DNA of 41,785 bases from Lachnospiraceae bacterium (GTDB lineage Bacteria > Bacillota > Clostridia > Lachnospirales > Lachnospiraceae), in the NCBI GenBank assembly GCA_017467845.1, contig JAFUKH010000027.1, forward strand, positions 1-41,785, read 5' to 3'. Each line of letters starts with the position of its first letter. Position 1 is the stretch's first letter. This document shows positions 7,846-17,148 of this stretch, piece by piece. The position numbers and the translations under genes were made by a program. The notes under the pieces were generated by a model. That model saw only the letters and a program-made list of their open reading frames with translations, had not been told where the DNA came from and ran no database searches.

Positions 7846-10167
7846 ATGAAAAAGTCTAATTTGTTTACAAAAATGATGCATGTGTGCCTTATACTTACCA
7901 TGTTGATTTCTATGGTTGGATGTGGCAGTACAGCTGAGACACAAAATACAGCATCAGAGTATGTGTATGTACCTACTTTTATGGAAATTGATGTAGAAGA
8001 GGCCGATTGGCTCAGTGATGCAATCGTAGTCGGAGATGAGTTGTATACCTCCTATAGTATCTATGATGAGGTGACCTACGAATCAGAGCAGAAATTTGTG
8101 AAAAAGAATTTAACTGACGGCAGTGGTTTTACAGAGCTTCCGATTCAGATAGTGCCTACAGTGGAAAACTATCAGACCAGCGTAAATAGCTTCTGTATGG
8201 ATGAGAATGCGAATATCTATGTATTGGCTTACGAGTATCCGAAGTATGATCCGGAGAATCCGGAAAGCTCTTATGAAGAAGTAAAGCCGGTTTATAGCGT
8301 ATTTAAGTACGATAAGGATGGCAATCAGATATTTGCTAACGATATCAGCGTCCTTTTGCAAAAGGATGAGATGAACAGCTATGTGCAGAGAATGCTGGTT
8401 GACAAAAACGGTCGCATTTTCTTATCCTCCAACAATTTAGTATTTGTGCTGGATGAGAACGGTAATGAATTATGTACCATCGATACCCAGGCTGAGTGGA
8501 TTAATTCCCTTGGTATGGATAAGGCTGGTAAAGTGTATGCTTCCATGTATGGCATGGATTATAATGGATTAGAACTGGTAGAGTTGAATGCAGATACCAA
8601 AGCGATCGGCAATAAGATTTCCGGATGCCCGGACACCAATGGTAACGGAAGCTACTATCCCGGCATTGAGGCAGGCATGTTGATTGGAGGAAGCGAGTGC
8701 TTATATGAGTTTAACCCGGCTACCGGCGAAGTAAAGGAAGTAGTTGACTGGCTTAGCTGCAACATTAACGGTAGCTATGTACAGTCCGTAAAGGCTGGTG
8801 AGGATGGTAAGCTTTATGTGTTTATCTGCGAGTACAGCAGTGAAGAGAATCGTTACGAGCTGGTTATCTTAGAGAAGAAGCCTGCAAGTGAGGTTACCGC
8901 CAAAGAGGAAATTGTAGTCGGTACCCTGTATTCTAATCAGGCCCTGCAGTCGGCTGCTGTTAAGTTTAATAAAGCAAATAGTCAGTATCAGGTAACCCTT
9001 AAGGTGTATATTCCTGATACGGTAGAATGGACAGAGACTACATACGAAGATGCACTGAAATTATTCAATGCGGATTTAACAAGTTCCAACTGTCCGGATA
9101 TTATTGATTTGTCTTTGTTTAACACAGATAATTTAGTGGCAAAGGGACTAATTGAGGACTTAACACCATATTTGGAGAAGAGCACTACCCTTTCTAAGGA
9201 TGATTTCTTAGACAACGTGATTGCAACCAGCACGGTAGACGGTGTACTTGCAACCATTCCTACCTATGTAAATCTTCAGGGCATCATCGGTAGAGCATCC
9301 CAGCTTGGAGATGTGGAGGGCTGGACCATTGATGAGTTTATCTCCTTCACTGAGCAGTATCCGGATGCTAAGGTATTTAATTATGCAACCAAAGCCAGCA
9401 TGCTTAGCATTTTCCTGAATTATTCCATTCGTGATTTTGTGGATTATTCCACAGGAAAGTGTAACTTTGATTCAGAGCAGTTTATCAAGGTACTTGAGTT
9501 CTGTAACCGCTTTGACTTGGAATACGTATATAACGAGAATGAAAGCTTCCCGGATATGGTTCAGTCAGGACAGATTCTTCTGGCAGATACCGGCTTCTAC
9601 AGTATGACTGAGTATCAGATGTACAGTCTGATGTTCCCGGAAGAAATTAAGGTAATGGGATATCCTACCACAGATGGTGAGGGTGGTATTAAGCTTTCCA
9701 GTTACAATACTTTTGCCATGACTACAAAGTCTGAAAATAAAGAAGGGGCATGGGCATTCCTTGAGAGTACCTTACAGTACGAAGAGTACGACGAGTGGGG
9801 ACACAACGGATTTCCTGTTCGCAAGGATATGTTAGAGGAAATGTTTGCCAAGGCTTCCACACCGGATTACATTTATGATGAAAACGGCGAAATCATGCTG
9901 GATGAGCAGGGTAACAAGATGGAAAATCCAAAGACCATCTGGGGATATGATAATTGGAATGCAGACATCTACGCTGCAACGAAAGAACAGTGTGATGCAG
10001 TGAGAGAACTTTTAGAAAAAGGTGAAATGACCAGTAATATGGACCAGGGATTATACGACATTATCAGTGAGGATGTGGAAGGATATTTCCAGGGACAGAA
10101 GAGTGCTCAGGATGTGGCGAAGATTATTCAGAGCAGAGCACAGATATATGTGGATGAGAATATGTAG
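7846..10167 (+). CDS. Solute-binding lipoprotein with N-terminal beta-propeller-like domain
   Basis: Extracytoplasmic binding protein of an ABC importer, of unusual length (773 aa from this start). The signal peptide ends in a lipobox (SMVGC, Cys26), so the protein should be lipid-anchored outside. The next ~350 residues show repeated short strands with D-N/K-G turns (MDENANIYVL, VDKNGRIFLS, MDKAGKVYAS), typical of propeller blades. From about residue 360 a family 1 solute-binding fold begins (EIVVGTLYSNQALQSAAVKF). A GTG 30 bp upstream is in frame, but the ATG puts the Lys-rich signal peptide at the N terminus, so 7846 is preferred. It is first in the operon and paralogous to the lipoprotein at 14825; both end in a near-identical IIQSR-Q-YVDEN tail. 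Ligand unknown. Confidence 0.88.
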   Translation: MKKSNLFTKMMHVCLILTMLISMVGCGSTAETQNTASEYVYVPTFMEIDVEEADWLSDAIVVGDELYTSYSIYDEVTYESEQKFVKKNLTDGSGFTELPIQIVPTVENYQTSVNSFCMDENANIYVLAYEYPKYDPENPESSYEEVKPVYSVFKYDKDGNQIFANDISVLLQKDEMNSYVQRMLVDKNGRIFLSSNNLVFVLDENGNELCTIDTQAEWINSLGMDKAGKVYASMYGMDYNGLELVELNADTKAIGNKISGCPDTNGNGSYYPGIEAGMLIGGSECLYEFNPATGEVKEVVDWLSCNINGSYVQSVKAGEDGKLYVFICEYSSEENRYELVILEKKPASEVTAKEEIVVGTLYSNQALQSAAVKFNKANSQYQVTLKVYIPDTVEWTETTYEDALKLFNADLTSSNCPDIIDLSLFNTDNLVAKGLIEDLTPYLEKSTTLSKDDFLDNVIATSTVDGVLATIPTYVNLQGIIGRASQLGDVEGWTIDEFISFTEQYPDAKVFNYATKASMLSIFLNYSIRDFVDYSTGKCNFDSEQFIKVLEFCNRFDLEYVYNENESFPDMVQSGQILLADTGFYSMTEYQMYSLMFPEEIKVMGYPTTDGEGGIKLSSYNTFAMTTKSENKEGAWAFLESTLQYEEYDEWGHNGFPVRKDMLEEMFAKASTPDYIYDENGEIMLDEQGNKMENPKTIWGYDNWNADIYAATKEQCDAVRELLEKGEMTSNMDQGLYDIISEDVEGYFQGQKSAQDVAKIIQSRAQIYVDENM

Positions 10168-10187
10168 TATAAGGAGTGTCTTATCTA

Positions 10188-11093
10188 ATGAAGACAAAGA
10201 CATTGGGGAAAGAGTGTAAGCAAAAGAGTAAAAGAATGAAGCGCGCAAAGAGAAGCTCGGGGCTATTTTTAGCCCCAAGCTTTCTTGGCGTTCTGTTATT
10301 TTTCGTTTTACCCTTTATGGTGGTTATTTACTATTCCCTGGTAGATAATCCCATTAGCCAGCAATTTGTATTTTTGGATAATTTCAAATATGTACTTGGG
10401 AATGGTGCGTTTAAGAGGGCAATATCCAACACCTTTCGGTTTTCGGCTATTGCAGTTCCGTTGGCAGTGGTATTGTCACTGCTTCTGGCAATCGTTTTGG
10501 AGTCTAAGATTCCTTTTAAGAGTCAGTTCAGAACCTTCTTTTTAAGCCCTATGATGGTTCCTGTGGCATCCATCGTGCTTATCTGGCAGGTACTCTTTCA
10601 TTACAACGGTGCAGTAAATGATGTGCTGCTTGCCCTTGGCGGAACACGTATCGACTGGCTGAAGTCGGAGTATTCCCATGTGGTAATCGTTATTTTATTT
10701 TTGTGGAAAAACTTAGGATACAATATGATTCTGTTTATGGCAGCACTGGCAAGTATTCCGAAGGATATTTTAGAGGTGGCAAGGCTGGAGAGTGCCACAC
10801 CGCTGCAAACCTTCTTTTACATAAAAATAAGATATTTATCATCAACCATTTTATTTGTAACGATTATGTCGCTGATTAATTCTTTCAAGGTATTTAGAGA
10901 GATTTATCTTTTGACGACAGATTATCCTTACGATACAATTTACATGTTACAGCATTTTATGAATAATACGTTTAAGAACCTGGATTACCAGAAGTTGTCC
11001 AGTGCAGCTATTATCATGAGCCTGGCAATGGTAGTGATTATCGGCGTTTTATTCCTTGTGGAAAATTATTTCGGAAGGGATGTGGAAGGCTGA
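10188..11093 (+). CDS. Carbohydrate-type ABC permease, MalF/UgpA-like
   Basis: One of two membrane subunits of a binding-protein-dependent importer (301 aa, six predicted helices). The cytoplasmic EAA loop is recognisable but divergent: EVARLESATPLQTF replaces the usual EAA-DGA core and the conserved Gly. AAGGAG at 10171-10176 lies 11 bp before this ATG. An upstream in-frame GTG at 10176 is the last base of that Shine-Dalgarno site and is rejected. The next gene overlaps by 1 bp. Its partner permease and binding protein are adjacent, but no ATPase gene is in the operon, so a shared ATPase of the MsmK type elsewhere would be needed. Substrate unknown; the family suggests sugar or glycan. Confidence 0.92.
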   Translation: MKTKTLGKECKQKSKRMKRAKRSSGLFLAPSFLGVLLFFVLPFMVVIYYSLVDNPISQQFVFLDNFKYVLGNGAFKRAISNTFRFSAIAVPLAVVLSLLLAIVLESKIPFKSQFRTFFLSPMMVPVASIVLIWQVLFHYNGAVNDVLLALGGTRIDWLKSEYSHVVIVILFLWKNLGYNMILFMAALASIPKDILEVARLESATPLQTFFYIKIRYLSSTILFVTIMSLINSFKVFREIYLLTTDYPYDTIYMLQHFMNNTFKNLDYQKLSSAAIIMSLAMVVIIGVLFLVENYFGRDVEG

Positions 11094-12016
11094 TGAAGAG
11101 AGTAAGAAGTGCGGCATCTGTCCGCAAGAAAAAGAATTTCTGGGCAAAGGTAAGAATCGGGATAGCAACTATTATTGCGGCTTTTTTTGCAATATTGTTC
11201 CTGATGCCCATTATCCTTACCATAAGTAATTCCTTTATGTCGGCTACGGAGATTTCGGCCAATTACGGTTCGGTTTTTGCGACCAGCAGCACCGGAGGAA
11301 AGGTATTTATCTCCGAGAAGGTAAATCTAAAATTTATACCGGATATGGTATCCTTTAGTCAGTATATTACGGTACTGTTAAAGAGTCCGGAGTATTTGCT
11401 AAAGTTTTGGAATTCTGTGATTTTGGTGGGTCCCATTGTAGTGTTCCAGCTGTTGGTAGCTGCATTGGCATCCTATGGCTTTACCAGATATCGCGGAAGA
11501 CTTAGGGAGATTATTTTCTTCTTATATATTATTTTGATGCTAATGCCATATCAGGTTACCTTGGTACCCAATTATATGGTGGCAAATTGGCTTCATATTC
11601 TGGATACCTACTGGTCCATATGGCTGCCGGCAATTTTTTCACCCTTTGCGGTGTTCCTTTTAACAAAGTTTATGCGGCGTATCCCTACGTCGGTGATTGA
11701 AGCGGCAGAGATTGATGGTGCAGGAGAGTGGCAGATTTTCAGACGTATCTGTATGCCTCTATGTAAGGGGGCAATGGCTTCAGCGGCGATTTTAGTATTT
11801 ATTGATTACTGGAATATGGTGGAGCAGCCACTGATACTGCTTTCAGATGAGGAGAAGCATCCGTTATCTGTATTTTTAAGTAAGATTAATGCCGGAGAAA
11901 TTGGGTTGGCATTTGCAGTAGCAACCATTTACATGGTGCCTACCCTTCTCGTATTTTTATATGGGGAAGAGTATCTGGTAGACGGTATTACATATCAAGG
12001 AGGCATTAAGGGCTAA
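11093..12016 (+). CDS. Carbohydrate-type ABC permease, MalG/UgpE-like
   Basis: Second membrane subunit (307 aa). It has an N-terminal helix (about 17-40), a periplasmic stretch and five further helices. The EAA loop EAAEIDGAGEWQIFRRICMPL is canonical, so this subunit can dock an ATPase. It overlaps the preceding gene by 1 bp and the following adaptor gene by 1 bp (TAATG), which points to strict co-translation. The periplasmic loop of about residues 40-80 is longer than in MalG, as in some oligosaccharide systems. The role as importer half is firm; the substrate is not. Confidence 0.93.
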   Translation: MKRVRSAASVRKKKNFWAKVRIGIATIIAAFFAILFLMPIILTISNSFMSATEISANYGSVFATSSTGGKVFISEKVNLKFIPDMVSFSQYITVLLKSPEYLLKFWNSVILVGPIVVFQLLVAALASYGFTRYRGRLREIIFFLYIILMLMPYQVTLVPNYMVANWLHILDTYWSIWLPAIFSPFAVFLLTKFMRRIPTSVIEAAEIDGAGEWQIFRRICMPLCKGAMASAAILVFIDYWNMVEQPLILLSDEEKHPLSVFLSKINAGEIGLAFAVATIYMVPTLLVFLYGEEYLVDGITYQGGIKG

Positions 12017-13728
12017 TGAATGAAGGAAAAAACAAGAGAGAATGGATAAAGAATGCAGTAATCGTATTCCTTGTGATTATGTTGTTACTCACATTCTTCT
12101 CTAATACAATTATGAATTATTCACTGCCGGAGGTTGCGGTACAGTATGTGGAGTCCGGCTCCATCACTGCAAAAATCCGTGGGAACGGTGTGATTGAAAG
12201 TGGTGATCCATATTATGTTACCATAGAGCAACAGCGCAAGGTAGAGGCGGTAAACGTACGTCCCGGCGATATGGTGCAGGAGGGCGATGTACTTGCTGTG
12301 CTTTCTGCCAGTGCCAGCTCCGATATGAAGACCAAGGAGCAGGAGGTTAAGGCTGCAGAGGAAGCGATGGATGCTGCACAGAAGCAGTTTGAGACATTGC
12401 TCTTAACCGGTGGCTATGATGTGTCGGTCATGAACAACGCAGGAGAGATGGCGTCGGCAGATTCCTTGGCAAAGCAGATTATTAAGCTGAAAAACAAAGA
12501 GACTGCTTTGAAGGATGATATTTCCGGATTAGAAGCGGATATTGCAGATGTGGATGAGCAGATGAATGCAATATCTCTTCAGCTCAGCATTAACTCAATC
12601 AACAATATTGGATCTGAGCAGGAATATAAGGATTATACGGATGCAGTGGCAGCATTAAGTGATGCCAATACCACCTTGGAACGTGTGCGTGTAGAGAAGG
12701 AAAATTATGAAATTCAGTATGGTTTTTCCGAGAGTGATGTAAATTCTACCTCAAATGGAGATGCGGCTTTAGACAGATATCAGACTCTGGTGCGGGATTA
12801 TAACGCAATGCAGACTCAGGTGAATTGGCTGACCTTTAATAAGAATGAGACCGAAAAGGTGCTTACGGAGAAGCTTGAGTCATCCAATACCGGCTTAAAC
12901 GGTCAGAAGAATAACTTAACCGTGCAGAAGAACAATCTGCAGAAATCTTTGGACGAAAAGAATACAGAGCTTTCTAAAGTCAGCGAGGATTTAGCGGAGT
13001 TAACCAAGAATATTACCGATTCTTCCGCACTTCAGACCGCAAGTGAGGCAATTACCAAGGCACAGGAGACTTATCAGGAATTGCTTGCTGAATATGAGGA
13101 AATGCAGGGCGTAGCCATTGATACGGAGGTAGTTGCTCCCTTTACCGGTACCATCGTATCCGTACCAATTTCCGCAGGAACCGATACTATCGACTCTCCG
13201 GGCGAAGGCAAGGGTTACACCATCGTAACCATGCAGCGTGAGGGTAGAGGTTATACCATGGAATTCTCTGTTACCAATGATCAGGCCAAGAGAATTGCGG
13301 TAGGTGATGAGGCTGAGGTTGTAAATAGTTGGAGATATGACAATATGACCCTTACCGTATCCGGAATCAAGAATGATTTAAAGAATCCGGGACAGGGCAA
13401 GGTGATTACCTTGGATGTAAGAGGAGACTATATCACTCCGGGACAAAATATCAGTGTTTCTGTGGGTGAGAAGAGTGCCAATTATGATATGATTGTTCCT
13501 AACAGTGCTATCCGTGAAGACAATAACGGTAAATTCGTACTTTTGGTAGAGACCAAGTCTTCTCCTTTGGGGAACCGTTACATAGCAACAAGAGCGGATG
13601 TAAAGGTTGTGGCAAGTGATGATACCAAATCTGCAATTACCGGAGATCTTTATGCATGGTCTTATGTAATTACCACGTCTACTGCACCGGTAGAAGCCGG
13701 ACAGCAGGTAAGATTAGCTGAGAATTAA
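12016..13728 (+). CDS. HlyD/RND-type membrane-fusion adaptor protein
   Basis: A 570-aa protein anchored by one helix (about 12-30). A split lipoyl/barrel-sandwich domain follows: first half near residues 40-95 (VEAVNVRPGDMVQEGDVLAVL), second half near 370-390 (VAPFTGTIVSVPISAGT). A long coiled-coil hairpin (about 105-365) separates the halves, and a beta-barrel and membrane-proximal region make up the C terminus. Adaptors of this class normally work with MacB-type or other exporters, not with MalF/MalG importers. Here the gene is fused by overlap to the importer permease gene and precedes a MacB-domain protein. The family call is firm; the role in this assembly is open. Confidence 0.9.
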   Translation: MNEGKNKREWIKNAVIVFLVIMLLLTFFSNTIMNYSLPEVAVQYVESGSITAKIRGNGVIESGDPYYVTIEQQRKVEAVNVRPGDMVQEGDVLAVLSASASSDMKTKEQEVKAAEEAMDAAQKQFETLLLTGGYDVSVMNNAGEMASADSLAKQIIKLKNKETALKDDISGLEADIADVDEQMNAISLQLSINSINNIGSEQEYKDYTDAVAALSDANTTLERVRVEKENYEIQYGFSESDVNSTSNGDAALDRYQTLVRDYNAMQTQVNWLTFNKNETEKVLTEKLESSNTGLNGQKNNLTVQKNNLQKSLDEKNTELSKVSEDLAELTKNITDSSALQTASEAITKAQETYQELLAEYEEMQGVAIDTEVVAPFTGTIVSVPISAGTDTIDSPGEGKGYTIVTMQREGRGYTMEFSVTNDQAKRIAVGDEAEVVNSWRYDNMTLTVSGIKNDLKNPGQGKVITLDVRGDYITPGQNISVSVGEKSANYDMIVPNSAIREDNNGKFVLLVETKSSPLGNRYIATRADVKVVASDDTKSAITGDLYAWSYVITTSTAPVEAGQQVRLAEN

Positions 13729-13740
13729 AGGAGAACCCAT

Positions 13741-14841
13741 ATGAAGAGAAATCATACTTTCTCTCTGAAGAAATTACTTTTTACAGGTAGCGTACTCCTT
13801 TTTCTGGTAATTGGAACTGTGCTTGCCATTGTTATCTCCATGCTCAGCAATAAATTGCTTCCCCAGCAGATGGCTGAGCGCTGGAGTGAGGAAAAGGACG
13901 TTGCACAGATTAGCTGTTTCTTCTCTGTGGATGCCGGGATGACGGTGGATTCCATTGAGACCTTTGAACACAATCTGGACAATGCTCTGGTGGAGGCATC
14001 CATTTATTCCACCAGTTTAAATGAAGAGGCAAGACTTTGGGCAGATGCCTATAGTGCTACCGGGAAAATAACCATATCCACGGACAGCGGAAACAGTATT
14101 ACTTCCGATGCACTGGGAGTCGGTGGTGATTTCTTTCTGTTTCATCCCTTGCAGCTTCTGGGAGGATCGTATTTTTCCGGTCATGATGTTAATCAGGATT
14201 ATGTAGTGCTGGACCGAAATGCTGCATGGAAGCTCTTTGGTAGTAATGATGTGGCAGGAATGACGGTATATATCGGTAATATTCCCCACATTATAGCCGG
14301 AGTGGTGGAAGTGGAATCCGGAAAGCTGGCGCAGGCCGGTGGTGTTAACGATACAGTGGTTTTTGTATCCTATGATTCCCTGAATAAATATGGTGTGAAT
14401 CATGGTATCAACCATTATGAGATTGTAATGCCAAGTCCTGTATCCTCTTATGCGTTTTCTTATGTAAAGGATAATATAGGAGCCTCGGAAGCAGAGATGG
14501 AGGTTGTGGAAAATTCTGAGCGTTTCAGCTTTTTTAATAGGCTGAAGCTGATCAAAGGATTCGCCTCCCGTTCTATGAATGGCAAAGCGATTATCTATCC
14601 TTATTGGGAGAATATTGCCAGAGGATATGAGAATATTCTTTCCCTGCTTACTGTGATTATGTTGCTTGTTTTTGCCTATCCGGCGACGGTTCTGATAGTG
14701 ATAATTGTAAGACTGTGGAAAAAGAAAACCTGGACATTAAAGAGTATTTTTCTTATCTGCAAGGACAAGGCAGAGAGAAAATTAGAACAAAGAAGAATGA
14801 AAAAAATGAAGGAGGAGATGGATTATGAGGATCTTATTTAA
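13741..14841 (+). CDS. Membrane protein with MacB-like periplasmic core domain, no FtsX core
   Basis: A 366-aa protein with one helix near residues 15-36, an extracytoplasmic domain (about 40-290) resembling the MacB/FtsX periplasmic core (DYVVLDRNAAWKLFG followed by an AGMTVYIG strand), one helix near 299-321, and a charged cytoplasmic tail. Full MacB-type permeases carry four helices; the three-helix FtsX core is missing here, so this is a reduced form. AAGGAGA precedes the ATG. Its 3' end overlaps the next lipoprotein gene by 17 bp. It probably partners the HlyD-like adaptor encoded just upstream; that is inference from order. Confidence 0.75.
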   Translation: MKRNHTFSLKKLLFTGSVLLFLVIGTVLAIVISMLSNKLLPQQMAERWSEEKDVAQISCFFSVDAGMTVDSIETFEHNLDNALVEASIYSTSLNEEARLWADAYSATGKITISTDSGNSITSDALGVGGDFFLFHPLQLLGGSYFSGHDVNQDYVVLDRNAAWKLFGSNDVAGMTVYIGNIPHIIAGVVEVESGKLAQAGGVNDTVVFVSYDSLNKYGVNHGINHYEIVMPSPVSSYAFSYVKDNIGASEAEMEVVENSERFSFFNRLKLIKGFASRSMNGKAIIYPYWENIARGYENILSLLTVIMLLVFAYPATVLIVIIVRLWKKKTWTLKSIFLICKDKAERKLEQRRMKKMKEEMDYEDLI

Positions 14842-17146
14842 AAAGTGTCTTGCCATCATCTTAAGCTGTAGCTTTATTGTAGGGCTCACAGCCTGCGGAG
14901 GGGGCACTGTGGCAGTGGACAGCAGCCTTGCAAAGCAGTACGTTTTCCGTGGAACGGATATTGATTTGGGAATGGATTTTGAGAATGCCAATATCAATGC
15001 CATGGAATATAAGAATGATAAGCTCTACTCAGTTGTATACGAGTACAGCTGGGATGATGAGACTGGTGAGAATACTTCTACCTTGAATTTACTGACCAGT
15101 GACATAGATGCAGGAACAACTGACCGAGTGATTTTAGAGCGTAAGGAAGGGATAATGGATATGTACATTTCCCAGGCCTGTATCGCAAATGACGGTAAAG
15201 TATACGGTCTTGTAGAGACCTACTATATGGATGAAACCAATCCGGAATACCCGGAATATAAGAATGTGACTACCTTAAATCTCTGGGATACCGATGGTAA
15301 GCTCCTTTGGGAGAAAGATATGCTGGAGTATGCAAATGAAGGAGAAACCTATATATGGTTTCGTACCATGAAGGCTCTCAGCGATGATACTGTCCGAATT
15401 TTCTCTGGTAATAATGAATATATCACCTTGGACAAGGATGGTAATGAGCTTGGTCGTGAGACGATAGAGGTTCAGAACATTGAGAACCTTAATAATATAT
15501 GGATGTTCGATGATGGAAGAGTAATGATTACCACTTATAATAATGAGTGGACCAAGCAGTCATATCAGACTTATGACAGCAAGACGGGAGCTATTACTGA
15601 GCCTGTAGAAATGCCGGAGAACGTGTACTCCTACACTATGCGTCCCGGAACTACTACAGATTTTATTCTGACCAACAGCACTGGTGTATATACCTACAAT
15701 ATGGGAGACGAAGCTCCTGTCCAGATTATGGACTATGTTAACTCTGATATTGATACCAGCAATATCAATAATCTGATTATGCTTGACAATGAAAATTTTG
15801 TAGCAAATTATTATACCAACACTGATTGGAAGCTTAAGCTTGCAAAGTTTACCTACGTAAAGCCGGAGGATATCCCCGACAAGAAGGTGCTCAGCATGGC
15901 ATGCTTCTATGTGGACTATCAGGTAAAACAGGATGTTATCGAATTCAATAAGACGAATCCGGATTATCGTATTATGATTACAGATTATTCTGTTTATAAC
16001 ACCAGCGAGAACTATACTGCAGGTGTGGAGAAGTTAAATAATGAAATTATCTCCGGAAATGTACCGGATATTTTATGTCTGGATTACAATGTAAATGTGG
16101 ACAACTATGTTTCCAAGGGACTGTTTGCAGATATTAAAAAGCTGATTGAAGCAGATGAGGAGCTTTCTCAGTTAGAGTATCTGGAGAATGTCTGGAATGC
16201 ATATTCCATTGATGGAAAGATGTATCAGCTGGTATCTTCTTTTAACGTAAACAGTTACATGGCAAAGACCTCTCTGGTTGGAGATCGTGCTCAGTGGACC
16301 ATGGAAGAGTTTAACGAGTTTATTAAAACACTTCCCGAGGATTGTGCACCATTCGGAACCGAATTGTTACGTGGCGATTTCTTACGTGTGCTTATGAATT
16401 ACTGTGGTAAGGAATTCGTGGATGTGGAGACCGGTACCTGTAATTTTAATTCTCCCCAGTTTATTGCAGCACTTGAATTTGCAGCATCTCTCCCGGAGGA
16501 GTTTAGTGAGGATTATTGGGAAGATTATGATTGGACCTTATATGAGTCCATGTATCGTGACAACAAGTCCTTATTGTGCGGGGTATATATCTACGATATT
16601 AAGAACTTGAACTATTCTATCAAGGGCCAGATGGGGGAAGACGTTACCTTCGTGGGATTCCCGGTTGGAGAAGGCAACGGAAGCTATATTCAGTCTACCG
16701 GACCATCCTTTGCACTTTCTGCAAGAAGTGCATATCAGGAGGGGGCATGGCAGTTTGTTAGACAGTATATTACTGAGGAATATCAGACTTCCAAAGAAAG
16801 TACTGCACTGTACGGTCTTCGCGTACTGAAATCTGCTTTTGAAGAAAGGGCTAAGGAAGCTTTGGAGAGACCTTATTGGCTGAATGACGATGGGGAAAAG
16901 GAATACTATGATAATACTTACTACATTAATGGTGAAGAGATTATCCTAGAGCCATTTACCCAGGAGGAAGTGGATGAAATCTGTAACTTTATCTACTCTG
17001 TAAACAAAACCTCTTACTACGATGAAGAAATCTATAAGATCATTGAGGAAGAGGCGGGAAGCTTCTTCTCCGGTGCAAAGACTGCCGCTGAAGTAGCTCC
17101 AATTATTCAGAGCCGTGTTCAGTTGTATGTAGATGAGAATCGTTAA
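14825..17146 (+). CDS. Second solute-binding lipoprotein with N-terminal propeller-like domain
   Basis: A 773-aa paralogue of the lipoprotein at 7846, with the same architecture: lipoprotein signal (LTAC, Cys25), a beta-rich propeller-like region to about residue 340, then a family 1 solute-binding domain from about 350 (KVLSMACFYVDYQVKQDVIEF). The two share SBP landmarks such as WTMEEF/WTIDEF and the terminal IIQSR-Q-YVDEN sequence, so they arose by duplication. GGAGGAG lies about 8 bp before the start and overlaps the upstream coding sequence. Two different receptors at the two ends of one operon suggest two ligands or a receptor pair for one membrane assembly. Confidence 0.88.
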   Translation: MRILFKKCLAIILSCSFIVGLTACGGGTVAVDSSLAKQYVFRGTDIDLGMDFENANINAMEYKNDKLYSVVYEYSWDDETGENTSTLNLLTSDIDAGTTDRVILERKEGIMDMYISQACIANDGKVYGLVETYYMDETNPEYPEYKNVTTLNLWDTDGKLLWEKDMLEYANEGETYIWFRTMKALSDDTVRIFSGNNEYITLDKDGNELGRETIEVQNIENLNNIWMFDDGRVMITTYNNEWTKQSYQTYDSKTGAITEPVEMPENVYSYTMRPGTTTDFILTNSTGVYTYNMGDEAPVQIMDYVNSDIDTSNINNLIMLDNENFVANYYTNTDWKLKLAKFTYVKPEDIPDKKVLSMACFYVDYQVKQDVIEFNKTNPDYRIMITDYSVYNTSENYTAGVEKLNNEIISGNVPDILCLDYNVNVDNYVSKGLFADIKKLIEADEELSQLEYLENVWNAYSIDGKMYQLVSSFNVNSYMAKTSLVGDRAQWTMEEFNEFIKTLPEDCAPFGTELLRGDFLRVLMNYCGKEFVDVETGTCNFNSPQFIAALEFAASLPEEFSEDYWEDYDWTLYESMYRDNKSLLCGVYIYDIKNLNYSIKGQMGEDVTFVGFPVGEGNGSYIQSTGPSFALSARSAYQEGAWQFVRQYITEEYQTSKESTALYGLRVLKSAFEERAKEALERPYWLNDDGEKEYYDNTYYINGEEIILEPFTQEEVDEICNFIYSVNKTSYYDEEIYKIIEEEAGSFFSGAKTAAEVAPIIQSRVQLYVDENR

Positions 17147-17148
17147 TT

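Noticed and set aside
10176-10187. GTG start of the MalF-like permease
   Set aside because: Its G is the last base of the Shine-Dalgarno site serving ATG 10188.
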